This document shows, piece after piece, positions 24,998 through 32,834 of a stretch of DNA of 41,393 nt (positions are counted from its first letter, which is position 1; each line of letters starts with the position of its first letter). The translations under genes were made by a program, and so were the position numbers. Below the pieces are notes generated by a model, which had not been told where the DNA came from, searched no databases, and worked only from the letters and a program-made list of their open reading frames with translations. Origin of the DNA: Rubellimicrobium rubrum (GTDB taxonomy: Bacteria; Pseudomonadota; Alphaproteobacteria; Rhodobacterales; Rhodobacteraceae); assembly GCF_006152115.1 (NCBI RefSeq), contig NZ_VDFU01000031.1, forward strand, positions 1 to 41,393. Reading direction: 5' to 3'.

Positions 24998-25291
24998 ATG
25001 TGCCGCATCTTCTCCGGCCAGCCCCCCGAGCGCTACGAGCCCATCACCCGGCGGCTCCGGCTGAACGGGCATTCCACCAGCATCCGGCTCGAACGCGGCT
25101 TTTGGGACATCCTGGACCGCATGGCTGCGCGCGAAGGGGTGACGACGCCCGTCTTCATCTCGCGCTTGCACGACGAGGTGCTGGACCTGCACGGGGCCGC
25201 CAACAACTTTGCCTCGCTCCTGCGCTGCGCCTGCCTGACCGACGTCACGCAGCAGTCAACGGCGCCCGCCTACGCCATGGCCGCCGAGTAG
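24998..25291 (+). CDS. ribbon-helix-helix domain protein
   Basis: A 97-residue protein of the RHH_4-type family common in alphaproteobacteria. It begins MCRIFSGQPPERYEP. The ribbon strand is STSIRLERGFWDILDRMAAREG, followed by helix TPVFISRLHDEVLDLHG. These proteins are presumed DNA-binding dimers, but targets are not established. ATG 24998 is preceded by AGGGAGGACCC; an in-frame upstream start has no comparable site. There is no adjacent toxin gene, so a toxin-antitoxin role is not indicated. Confidence 0.82.
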   Translation: MCRIFSGQPPERYEPITRRLRLNGHSTSIRLERGFWDILDRMAAREGVTTPVFISRLHDEVLDLHGAANNFASLLRCACLTDVTQQSTAPAYAMAAE

Positions 25292-25391
25292 GTCACATTT
25301 CGGTCATGTAGTAGCGCGCTACTACCACCGGTTGCCCCAGCTCGCGCAACCTGCCCCGACAAGTCCGAACGGACGCCAGAGGAGGGGTTAA

Positions 25392-25790
25392 GTGGCCAAG
25401 GCAATCCATTCGATGATCCGGGTGCTCGAGGAAGCGCGCTCGGTGGCCTTCTATGACACGGCCTTCGGCCTCAAGGTGGAGACGCGCCTTGATTTCGAGA
25501 GCTTCACCCTCGTCTACCTGCGCAATCCCGAGGCCGACTTCGAGGTCGAGCTGACGGTCAACAAGGGCCGGACCGAGCCCTATGACCTGGGCGACGGCTA
25601 CGGGCACCTGGCCTTTGTCGTGGACGACCTCGAGGCCGAGCACGCGCGCCTGAGCGAGGCGGGCCTCGAGCCCCGCAAGCTGGTGAGCTTCGCGCCGGAC
25701 GGAGGCGAGCCCATCGCTCGCTTCTTCTTCATCGCCGATCCGGATGGCTACCAGATCGAGGTGCTGCAGAAGGCCGGACGCTACCGCTGA
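25392..25790 (+). CDS. glyoxalase I-like VOC protein
   Basis: A 132-residue vicinal-oxygen-chelate protein close to lactoylglutathione lyase. All four metal-ligand positions of GloA are visible: H6 (KAIHSMIRV), E53 (EVELTVN), H72 (GYGHLAFVV) and E123 (QIEVLQ). The body FYDTAFGLKVETR...DPDGYQIEVLQKAGRY is typical. The start is GTG 25392, supported by GGAGGGG upstream. It probably detoxifies methylglyoxal or a related aldehyde. It precedes the Tat/GMC pair by 25 bases, on the same strand. Confidence 0.88.
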   Translation: MAKAIHSMIRVLEEARSVAFYDTAFGLKVETRLDFESFTLVYLRNPEADFEVELTVNKGRTEPYDLGDGYGHLAFVVDDLEAEHARLSEAGLEPRKLVSFAPDGGEPIARFFFIADPDGYQIEVLQKAGRYR

Positions 25791-25815
25791 GAACGAACGA
25801 TCCTGGGAGGAGATC

Positions 25816-26337
25816 ATGACGACGTCGAACCATCGCGGCCTCACGCGCCGCGAACTGCTTTCGCGCAGCCTTGTCGCTGGCGGGAGCTTCCTTGTGGGGT
25901 CAAGCTGGATCACCAGCGGCTCCGCCGCCTGGGCTGTCGAGGTGACGGCCCTCAAGCCCGAGACCATGGCCACACTGGTCCAGATGGCCCGGGACATCTA
26001 CCCGCACGACCGGCTCCGGGACGAGTTCTACGTCGTGGCGGTCAAGGGTCACGACACCGCCGAGCAGGCCCCCATGGTGGAGGAGGGGATCGCCGCGCTT
26101 GATGGGGCCGCGCGCGGCAAGGGCCACTCCGGTTATCTGGGCGTGGGCTGGGAGGCCGACCGCGTCGAGATCCTTAGGGCCATGGAGGAAAGCGCGTTCT
26201 TCCAGACCATCCGCGCCGGCCTCGTGACCGGTCTCTACAATCAGAAGGAGGTCTGGCCGCTCTTTGGCTACGAGGGAGAGAGCTACAGCCAAGGCGGCTA
26301 CATCAACCGCGGATTCAACGACATCAACTGGCTCTGA
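25816..26337 (+). CDS. Tat-exported small subunit of GMC dehydrogenase
   Basis: A 173-residue protein with a twin-arginine signal (TRRELLSRS, then the hydrophobic LVAGGSFLVGSSWI) and a mature part of the gluconate 2-dehydrogenase subunit 3 type (ALKPETMATLVQMARDIYPHDRL). Small subunits of this kind carry the Tat signal for their FAD partner, which is exported by hitchhiking. ATG 25816 follows GGGAGGAG. The GMC gene starts 15 bases after its stop. No cytochrome c subunit gene follows, so the electron acceptor of the complex is not apparent. Confidence 0.82.
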   Translation: MTTSNHRGLTRRELLSRSLVAGGSFLVGSSWITSGSAAWAVEVTALKPETMATLVQMARDIYPHDRLRDEFYVVAVKGHDTAEQAPMVEEGIAALDGAARGKGHSGYLGVGWEADRVEILRAMEESAFFQTIRAGLVTGLYNQKEVWPLFGYEGESYSQGGYINRGFNDINWL

Positions 26338-26352
26338 CGCGGGGAGGCTTAG

Positions 26353-27924
26353 ATGGTTGCGAAGTACGACCTGAGCGACGACAGCGTCGTGGTCATCATC
26401 GGCACGGGCGCGGGCGGCGGCACGCTGGCCAACGAGCTGGCGCAAAAGGGCATCAAGGTGGTGTCACTGGAGGCCGGGGGCCGCTACCTGCCTCAGGACT
26501 TTATCAACGACGAATGGGAAAGCTTCGGCCAGCTGGCTTGGCTCGACAAGCGGACGACCAGCGGCGACTGGCGCGTGGCGCGCGACTTCTCGGGGCTTCC
26601 AGCATGGATTGTAAAGGCCGTGGGCGGCACCACGACCCACTGGGCGGGCGCCTCGCTGCGCTTCCAGGAGCATGAGTGGAAGACGCTGACCCATTACGGT
26701 CGCGTGGACGGGGCGAACCTTCTCGATTGGCCGATCGACGCCGCCGAGATGGAGCCCTGGTACGCCTTGGCCGAAACCAAGATGGGGGTGACCCGCACCG
26801 GCGGCCGTCCGGGGCTGCCGGGGAACAGCAACTTCCTCGTCCTCGAGAAAGGGGCCAAGTCGCTGGGCTACCAGGACGTCCACACCGGCAACATGGCCAT
26901 CAACTCGATCGAGTATGATGGTCGGATGTCCTGCCAGCAGACCGGCTTCTGCTTCCAGGGCTGCAAGTGGGGCGCCAAGTGGTCCACCGCCTACACCGAG
27001 ATCCCCCTAGGGGAGGAGACCGGCTTCCTTGAGGTTCGCGAGCGGTCCCACGTGGCGCGGATCGAGCATGATGCCCAAGGCAAGGTCACGGCCGTCGTCT
27101 ACTTCGATGCGGACGGACAGGAGCAGCGCCAGGCGGCGCGGATCGTCGCCGTGGCCGGCAACTCGATCGAGTCGCCCCGTCTCTTGCTGAATTCGGCCTC
27201 GTCGATGTTCCCCGACGGGCTCGCCAACTCCTCGGGGCAGGTCGGGCGGAACTACATGCGGCACGTGACAGGCTCGGTCTATGGCGTGTTCGACAAGCCC
27301 GTCCGGATGTGGCGTGGCACGACCATGGCCGGGATCGTCCGGGACGAGGCGCGCCATGATCCCGCCCGCGGCTTCGTGGGTGGCTTCGAGCTTGAGACGC
27401 TGTCGCTGGGACTGCCGTTCATGGCGGCCTTCCTCAACCCCGGCGCCTGGGGGCGCGAGTTCACCTCGGCTCTCGACAACTACGAGAACATGGCCGGCAT
27501 GTGGATCGTGGGCGAGGACATGCCGCAGGAAACGAACCGGATCACGGTCAACTCGGACGACGTGGACCAGTTCGGGCTGCCCACGCCCAACGTCAACTTC
27601 GACGACCATCCGAACGACGTGGCCATGCGCAACTACGCCTACGCCAAGGGGGCGGAGATCTACAGGGCTGTCGGAGCGACGCAGGCCTACCCGACGCCAC
27701 CCTATCCTTCGACGCACAACCTGGGCACCAACCGAATGTCCGAGAACCCGCGGGACGGCGTCGTCAACCGCTGGGGCCAGACGCACGATATCCCGAACCT
27801 ATTCGTATCGGATGGATCCCAGTTCACGACCGGGGCCGCCGAGAACCCGACGCTCACCATCGTGGCCCTAGCGATCCGTCAGGCCGATCACATCGCCCGC
27901 GAGATGGCGGCCGGCACGATCTGA
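26353..27924 (+). CDS. GMC-family FAD oxidoreductase, large subunit
   Basis: A 523-residue flavoprotein dehydrogenase related to gluconate/sorbitol dehydrogenase large subunits. The FAD motif VVIIGTGAGGGTLANELA is at about 13-30. The block GGTTTHWAGASLRF follows near 90. The C-terminal active-site region has STHNLGTNRMS, then NLFVSDGSQFTTGAAENPTLTI with the conserved Asn-Pro. It has no signal peptide of its own, consistent with co-export with the upstream Tat subunit. It likely oxidises a sugar or sugar acid in the periplasm; the substrate is unknown. A strong hairpin follows its stop. Confidence 0.9.
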   Translation: MVAKYDLSDDSVVVIIGTGAGGGTLANELAQKGIKVVSLEAGGRYLPQDFINDEWESFGQLAWLDKRTTSGDWRVARDFSGLPAWIVKAVGGTTTHWAGASLRFQEHEWKTLTHYGRVDGANLLDWPIDAAEMEPWYALAETKMGVTRTGGRPGLPGNSNFLVLEKGAKSLGYQDVHTGNMAINSIEYDGRMSCQQTGFCFQGCKWGAKWSTAYTEIPLGEETGFLEVRERSHVARIEHDAQGKVTAVVYFDADGQEQRQAARIVAVAGNSIESPRLLLNSASSMFPDGLANSSGQVGRNYMRHVTGSVYGVFDKPVRMWRGTTMAGIVRDEARHDPARGFVGGFELETLSLGLPFMAAFLNPGAWGREFTSALDNYENMAGMWIVGEDMPQETNRITVNSDDVDQFGLPTPNVNFDDHPNDVAMRNYAYAKGAEIYRAVGATQAYPTPPYPSTHNLGTNRMSENPRDGVVNRWGQTHDIPNLFVSDGSQFTTGAAENPTLTIVALAIRQADHIAREMAAGTI

Positions 27925-27944
27925 TCCGGGCGGTCGGAGCAGGG

Positions 27945-27973
27945 AAGGGGGAGCGGGCGACCGCTCCCCCTTT
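27945..27973 (+). terminator. hairpin terminator after the GMC gene
   Basis: Ten-base perfect GC stem GGGGGAGCGG / CCGCTCCCCC with loop GCGA. A flanking AA/TT extends the pairing to 12, and a short T-run follows. It lies about 20 bases after the GMC stop. Confidence 0.82.
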
Positions 27974-28022
27974 CCACGTTTCGGCGCAGGCCAAGGCCCA
28001 AAGCCATCCGCCCCGAAACGCG

Positions 28023-28050
28023 AAAGGGGCGCAGCCTCCTGCGCCCCTTT
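28023..28050. terminator. bidirectional hairpin between convergent GMC and GH2 genes
   Basis: Perfect 12-base stem AAAGGGGCGCAG / CTGCGCCCCTTT with loop CCTC. The A-run on one side and T-run on the other let it work for both strands. It is 24 bases past the GH2 stop on the minus strand and probably terminates that gene. Confidence 0.82.
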
Positions 28051-28073
28051 GCCGACGGTCCTGTGCAGACCGT

Positions 28074-29954
28074 TCAGATGTTCTTGGCCCAGCTTTCCCG
28101 CGCCCGCTGGTTCGCGAGGCGCACGGCATCGCCCGCATACTTGGGCAGGCCATGCCCGTCGAGGATGCCGTTGATCTCTCCCATGGAGGTCTCGTCCTCG
28201 GGGTCGTTGCCGGCGTCACGGGTCTGGGTCAGGACATAGCCGCCGCGAAGGACGGGCATGTCGCCCATGATCTCGATCAGGTCCGACAACTCGGCCGCCC
28301 AGGTTTCCGGCTCGCGGTGGATGCGGCCATAGGCAAAGACGCCCTTGGACGGCCGGTTCAACAGCGCCCGGCCGCCGACCTCGGAGAGCACGAGCGGGGT
28401 GCGGCCGTCATACGTGTAGCCGTTCGGGTGGAACACGTGCCTAGGGTTCTTGCCCCAGGCGCCGGGCTCGGGCCACTGCGGGATGCGCCCGTAGATGGCC
28501 TTCACCTTGGCGTTCTCGGCGTATTCGTGAATGTTGAACATCAGCCGGTTCGGATCGAGCCGGTTCTGCAGATGGGTGTTCTTGCGAATCGTGACGCAGC
28601 GCCAGCCATCGTTGGCGGCGTATGGCATTCCCGGAGGCGCGATCGCCTCGGTCAACTCGCCCAGTTCGTACTGGTATTCCTCGCGGTCGTCATGCGTCGC
28701 GTTCACCTCGTGGTGGGCGTGCTCCAGCAGGCCCCAGTCCTCGTTGCCCGGGACGAGGAAGAACACCGACGGGTGGTTCCAGGCATAGGCCCGGACGATG
28801 CGCCGCCATTCCTCCAGAGCCTGCGCGCGGTCGGCCCGGTCAAGCAGGTTGCGCGCCGAGGGCATCTCCACCGACAGCCAGTAGCCCATCTTGTCCGCGA
28901 GCCACAGGTCGCGGTGGCGCGGGGTGGTCTGGTGACGCCGCTCGCCGTTGAAGCCCTGGTTCAGCGTATGCTCGAAATCGGTGAGCGTGTGCTTGTCGGT
29001 GGGGGTATAAAGCGTGTCCGGGTAGATCGCCTGGTTCAGCAGTCCCTGCAGGTAGAACGCTTCGCCGTTCAGGCGGTAGTAGCCGTCCTGCATGACGAAG
29101 TCGCGAAAGCCCGCATAGGTCTCGATCTCGTCAACGATCCGGCCCTTGCTGTCGAGCAGGGTCAACGTCCCGAAATACAGGTTCGGCGTGGCGGGCGACC
29201 ACGCAAGCACGTCGGCCATGCGGCCGGCCAGGACAGCCTGCCCATCGAGGACCGGAGCCCGCAATTCCAGGCCGCCCCCGTCTTCGTGGGCGAGCCTCAG
29301 GACCACGAAGTGCGTCTCGCTCCTGCCCGAAACGTCCACCGTGGCCGACAAGTCGCCCGAGGCCCGCGCAGTCAGGAAGAAGTCGCCCAGGCGCGTCTCG
29401 CCCGCGTGCTCGATCCAGGTGGATTTCCAGAGGCCGGACATGTTGGCGTAGAAGATCGCGCCTTCCTTGTCCTTGCGCTCCTGCTTGCCGGACAGAATGG
29501 TCCGGGCGTGCGAGGAATCGGTCACCGCCACCTCGAGCTTGTGGAGCGAGGTGCCCTCGGCTTCGAGGCCCAGACAGAGGACGGAACGGGGCACGAAGAC
29601 TTCGCACGGGTCCCAGGCCCCGCGGTGACGAGCGAGCGAGACGCCGTTCACCAGCACCTCGGCTTCGTGGTCCACGCCTTCCAAGTGGAGCATCGCACCT
29701 GTCCAACCGCAAGGCAGCTCGAAGGTGGTGGCATAGCGAAGCGCCACCTCGCCCTCCGGAACCTGAATGCCGTTCAACTTTGATTGCGGCACGTAGGGAA
29801 CCACGACAGGCTGAGCGGGTTCTCCATTCACAGAGAGCGCCCAGACCCCGTCCAGGGGCAAGGTTTCGCGCCGTATGCGCGCGGGATTCGGAGCCGTGTC
29901 CCTTGTGAGGATCGGCAGGGGATTCAGACCGAAGTCTAGGGCCTGGTTCTTCAT
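28074..29954 (-). CDS. GH2-family glycoside hydrolase
   Basis: A 626-residue retaining glycosidase of the beta-galactosidase/beta-glucuronidase family. The N-terminal jelly-roll domain includes LPLDGVWALSVNGEP (33-47) and LVNGVSLARHRGAWDPCEV (101-119). An immunoglobulin-like domain follows, then a TIM barrel. The acid/base is in VPGNEDWG (N404-E405) and the nucleophile is in LVLSEVGG (E525). There is no signal peptide. Specificity is not readable. ATG 29954 follows GAGGCGAG. It stands alone between a hairpin and a 440-base upstream region containing a possible operator. Confidence 0.85.
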   Translation of the reverse strand: MKNQALDFGLNPLPILTRDTAPNPARIRRETLPLDGVWALSVNGEPAQPVVVPYVPQSKLNGIQVPEGEVALRYATTFELPCGWTGAMLHLEGVDHEAEVLVNGVSLARHRGAWDPCEVFVPRSVLCLGLEAEGTSLHKLEVAVTDSSHARTILSGKQERKDKEGAIFYANMSGLWKSTWIEHAGETRLGDFFLTARASGDLSATVDVSGRSETHFVVLRLAHEDGGGLELRAPVLDGQAVLAGRMADVLAWSPATPNLYFGTLTLLDSKGRIVDEIETYAGFRDFVMQDGYYRLNGEAFYLQGLLNQAIYPDTLYTPTDKHTLTDFEHTLNQGFNGERRHQTTPRHRDLWLADKMGYWLSVEMPSARNLLDRADRAQALEEWRRIVRAYAWNHPSVFFLVPGNEDWGLLEHAHHEVNATHDDREEYQYELGELTEAIAPPGMPYAANDGWRCVTIRKNTHLQNRLDPNRLMFNIHEYAENAKVKAIYGRIPQWPEPGAWGKNPRHVFHPNGYTYDGRTPLVLSEVGGRALLNRPSKGVFAYGRIHREPETWAAELSDLIEIMGDMPVLRGGYVLTQTRDAGNDPEDETSMGEINGILDGHGLPKYAGDAVRLANQRARESWAKNI

Positions 29955-30396
29955 CGCTCGCCTCGCTCGACTGGGGACTTCTGTCCCCTCCCGCTTCTCA
30001 TTGTGGCGGTTAAAAGTAAGTTAACTTTGGATAGGGGTAGGCTGGTCGGCAAGTGCCGATAACATCACTTTTCCCGGCTCGCTGTGATATGTTAGCATCA
30101 GTAGCCGAGTCATCATGATCCTGCGTCCCCGCGATTTGTCCCGGGCCAAGATCAATGCCGTTTTAGCGCTGCCCGCCATGCGCTTAGCGTCCCTGTTCAT
30201 CGCCTGTCGAGACACTTTCATGGAAAGCGGACAGTGAGATGCTCACGACTTCGTGAGCCGGTTTCCGGTCCTTGAAAACGATCAGTTTCCTTGATGGGCG
30301 GAATGGAGCCCTGCGACTCGCCCGCTCCCGACATCCTCTGGAGGACCGGCTCTCAGCCGCATTAATGCAAGCCTAAGGCCGTGAACGCTTGAACCC
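29955..30396. other. intergenic region upstream of the GH2 gene
   Basis: 442 bases of lower GC than the surroundings. A 66-residue minus-strand frame at 30021-30221 has no family resemblance or good ribosome site, and I do not accept it. The only structure I note is the AAAGT...ACTTT repeat near the GH2 start. Confidence 0.5.
30013..30028. promoter_or_regulatory. possible operator upstream of the GH2 gene
   Basis: AAAGT and ACTTT arms are separated by six bases and include the perfect 10-base palindrome AAGTTAACTT at 30018-30027. It lies about 60 bases before the GH2 start, the right place for a repressor site of a sugar-responsive regulator. No regulator gene is adjacent. Confidence 0.3.
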
Positions 30397-30981
30397 TCAG
30401 CGGTCTGGGTCGCTGGCCTCGGTCGCTTCGATCCGGTCGAGAACGGCCTCAGGGGACACGTTTTGCCGGATCTCCGCCATCTCTGGCTCTTGCGCGGCGC
30501 GAATATCCAGGCGCTCGGCCATGGCGGCGATGAGGCCGGCCATCTTCGTGATCTCGTGTTCAGCCAGGAGGCTGATCTGGAGGTCCAGGTCCGCCCGCTT
30601 GTCGGCTGCCGCGGCCATGCGGTTCTGGCTGATCAGCACGAAGGTCGACAGGAAGATGGCCTCGACCGACGCCCACATGGCCAGGACCACGAATGATTCG
30701 TCCCATTTGGGCACCCCGGGCACCCAGCCCAGGTTGGCCACGATCCAGAATCCGAAGAACACGAGATGGATGTAGACGAAAAGCATGGACCCGGTGAACC
30801 GGGTCACCCCGTCCGCGATGCGTTCCTGCAGCGTTGCCTCGGCCGTCTCGCGCTGCCGGCGCGCGTGGAGTGTCTCGATATTCCGTTCCAACACAGTGCT
30901 GAGCCCCGGCGAGGGGGGCGGTGGGTAGGTGGGGCTCCGCAGCAGGTCAGCGTGGCGCGCGGTCTCGGAAGTGGCCGTCAT
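30397..30981 (-). CDS. DUF1003 membrane protein
   Basis: A 194-residue protein of the DUF1003 family. The signature runs from RFTGSMLFVYIHLVFFGFWIVANLG through WDESFVVLAMWASVEAIFLSTFVLISQNRMA to DKRADLDLQISLLAEHEITKM, giving two membrane helices and a cytoplasmic amphipathic stretch. The function of the family is unknown. ATG 30981 is preceded by AAGGATCG; the open frame continues far upstream, antisense to the ZIP gene, without any family match. It is divergent from the ZIP transporter, with 222 bases between their starts. Confidence 0.88.
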   Translation of the reverse strand: MTATSETARHADLLRSPTYPPPPSPGLSTVLERNIETLHARRQRETAEATLQERIADGVTRFTGSMLFVYIHLVFFGFWIVANLGWVPGVPKWDESFVVLAMWASVEAIFLSTFVLISQNRMAAAADKRADLDLQISLLAEHEITKMAGLIAAMAERLDIRAAQEPEMAEIRQNVSPEAVLDRIEATEASDPDR

Positions 30982-31203
30982 CAATCGATCCTTGCCTTGG
31001 GGCCTGGGCCGGCTGCGGCCATCCCGTGTTCCTAAACCATCGTCCTTTGCTGGATGTTCCCCTGGGACCCTTACCCGGAACAAGCTTTGGGTCAGGCTGT
31101 TGAAGGGGGCCATGCGCTCCATGGCGGCAAAGGCTAAGCTCATGATGACCACGAACGTCCGCTTGAATCGGGTGCGGCCCAGGGCGCCGTTTCTGGGCGC
31201 CGC

Positions 31204-31977
31204 ATGAGCGACTGGCCCATCTGGGCCATGGCCGGAGCCTGGGGGCTGCTGGGCGGCTCGGGGCTCCTGCTCGGCGTTGCCATTGCTTACCTCGTCCGGC
31301 TGCCGCCGCGCGTCACGGCCAGCATCATGGCCTTTGGCTGCGGCGTGCTCGTCTCGGCCGTTGCCTATGACCTGATCCTCGAATCCTATGAACTGGCGAG
31401 CTTTCGGCCCATTGCGATCGGTGCCGTGCTGGGGTCCATCGCCTATACCGCCGCGAACTGGCTGGTGGTCCATGGCGGCCTGTCGGGCGGGGCTCGGCAC
31501 CGCAAGCGGTCCGGTGGCCAGCAGCCCCATGTGAGCGAGGGCGGAGGTCTTGCCATCGCGGTAGGTTCGCTCTTGGACGGCATCCCCGAGTCCGTGGTCT
31601 TGGGCGTGGGTCTGCTGGACGGTGGAGGCGTCAGCCTGGCCATGCTGGCGGCCATCCTCCTGTCGAACCTTCCCGAAGGGCTCTCCAGCGCGGTTGGTAT
31701 GCGGCAGGCTGGGCGAAGCCGGACCTACGTGTTCGGGTTGTGGGGCGGAATCGCGCTGATGTCGGGGCTTGCGGCCGCTCTCGGGGCGGGGCTGCTCGGG
31801 GGTGCCTCGGCCGAACTTCTGGCGGTCGTGAGCGCGGTGGCGGCAGGGGCGCTGCTCACGATGGTGACGGACACCATGATTCCCGAGGCCGTCGATGGCG
31901 ATGGCGGGCTTGCGGGCCTGTTCGTGGTGCTGGGCCTCTTGGCCGCCTTCGGCCTGTCGCAAGGTCTTGCCGCCTGA
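31204..31977 (+). CDS. ZIP-family metal transporter
   Basis: Inner-membrane protein of 257 residues with about seven or eight helices, predicted to import divalent metal such as zinc. The two metal-binding helices are recognisable: GSLLDGIPESVVLGVGLL and LSNLPEGLSSAVGM. The loop between helices 3 and 4 is short and basic (GGARHRKRSGGQQPH), unlike the His-rich loop of some ZIPs. The ATG at 31204 puts the first helix at WAMAGAWGLLGGSGLLLG. The gene appears monocistronic. The channel gene converges on it, 63 bases away. Confidence 0.85.
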   Translation: MSDWPIWAMAGAWGLLGGSGLLLGVAIAYLVRLPPRVTASIMAFGCGVLVSAVAYDLILESYELASFRPIAIGAVLGSIAYTAANWLVVHGGLSGGARHRKRSGGQQPHVSEGGGLAIAVGSLLDGIPESVVLGVGLLDGGGVSLAMLAAILLSNLPEGLSSAVGMRQAGRSRTYVFGLWGGIALMSGLAAALGAGLLGGASAELLAVVSAVAAGALLTMVTDTMIPEAVDGDGGLAGLFVVLGLLAAFGLSQGLAA

Positions 31978-32040
31978 CGGCGGTCCGCCCAGCCTTTGGG
32001 GCCGTCCCTGTCCCTCTTGCGGCACCTTTCGCTGACCGCG

Positions 32041-32802
32041 TTAACCGCCCTCGTCGTTCGGGATGTTGAGGAGAGTGCCGCAGGCCTTGCAGTGAACCGC
32101 ATCGGGATCGTGCCGAAGAAGCCCGCAGGTGGGACAGCAGAAGCGGACCTTGTTCGGCCTGAACAGCACCTGCGCCAACCGCAGGAACAGCGTGACCCCG
32201 AAGATCATGATGAGGACGGTCAGCATCCGTCCGGTGGTTCCCGGCAGGGTGATGTCACCAAAGCCAGTCGTCGTGAGCGCCGTCACCGTGAAGTAGAGGG
32301 CGTCGGCGTAGTTGCTGATCTCGGGGTTGGTCCGGTGCTGCGTCTCGTAGACGATGGCCGTCATGATGAAGATGAAGACCCCAAGGTTCGCAGCCGCTAG
32401 GATGATCTCCTCGTTCCGCGTGATCGGACTGTCCGATCCCCTCACCTTGTTGAGGGTCGTGTAGGCATGCAGGATCCGAAGGGTCCTGAGCACCCGAAGG
32501 AAGCCTGCGGCCTCGCCGGTCAGAGGGGCCAGGAACGACGCGATCGCAATCAGGTCGGTCCAGGTGCTCAGACGAAGGAACTCGCGGCCCCTGTGCCGGC
32601 TGATGGCCAGACGTGCCCCGAGATCCAACGTGATCAAGATGCCCAGAACGACGTCGATGGTCTCGATCCAGGCCGCCCGCTCGACAAAGGAGGTGGCCAC
32701 GATGAAGACAAGGGTGGCAACGTCGAAGACGAGAAGGCCCGTGCGGAACCGGTGCGCCCGATCGGTCTGGCCCTCGTAGATCTCTCGGAGAAAGTTCATC
32801 AT
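32041..32802 (-). CDS. voltage-gated-type ion channel with C-terminal zinc ribbon
   Basis: A 253-residue six-helix channel subunit. It has helices S1-S3 in residues 22-95, a short S4-like segment RVLRTLRILHAY (R103, R106, R109), and the pore loop with selectivity filter TTTGFGD (178-183 region). TGFGD is the potassium-type sequence with Phe for Tyr. After S6 comes a four-Cys knuckle, C223/C226 (CPTCG) and C238/C241 (CKACG), a rubredoxin-like zinc ribbon. ATG 32802 is adjacent to a second ATG at 32799; neither has a clear ribosome site. It is placed between the ZIP gene and the second glycan locus. Confidence 0.87.
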   Translation of the reverse strand: MMNFLREIYEGQTDRAHRFRTGLLVFDVATLVFIVATSFVERAAWIETIDVVLGILITLDLGARLAISRHRGREFLRLSTWTDLIAIASFLAPLTGEAAGFLRVLRTLRILHAYTTLNKVRGSDSPITRNEEIILAAANLGVFIFIMTAIVYETQHRTNPEISNYADALYFTVTALTTTGFGDITLPGTTGRMLTVLIMIFGVTLFLRLAQVLFRPNKVRFCCPTCGLLRHDPDAVHCKACGTLLNIPNDEGG

Positions 32803-32834
32803 GAGGGGCACCCTAGCGCATCCTGCGGGCGCGT

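Noticed and set aside
24998-25291. Ribbon-helix-helix protein as an antitoxin
   Set aside because: No small toxin-like gene is adjacent, and this family is usually found alone in alphaproteobacteria.
30021-30221. 66-residue minus-strand frame upstream of the GH2 gene
   Set aside because: No family resemblance and no good ribosome site; base composition does not look coding.
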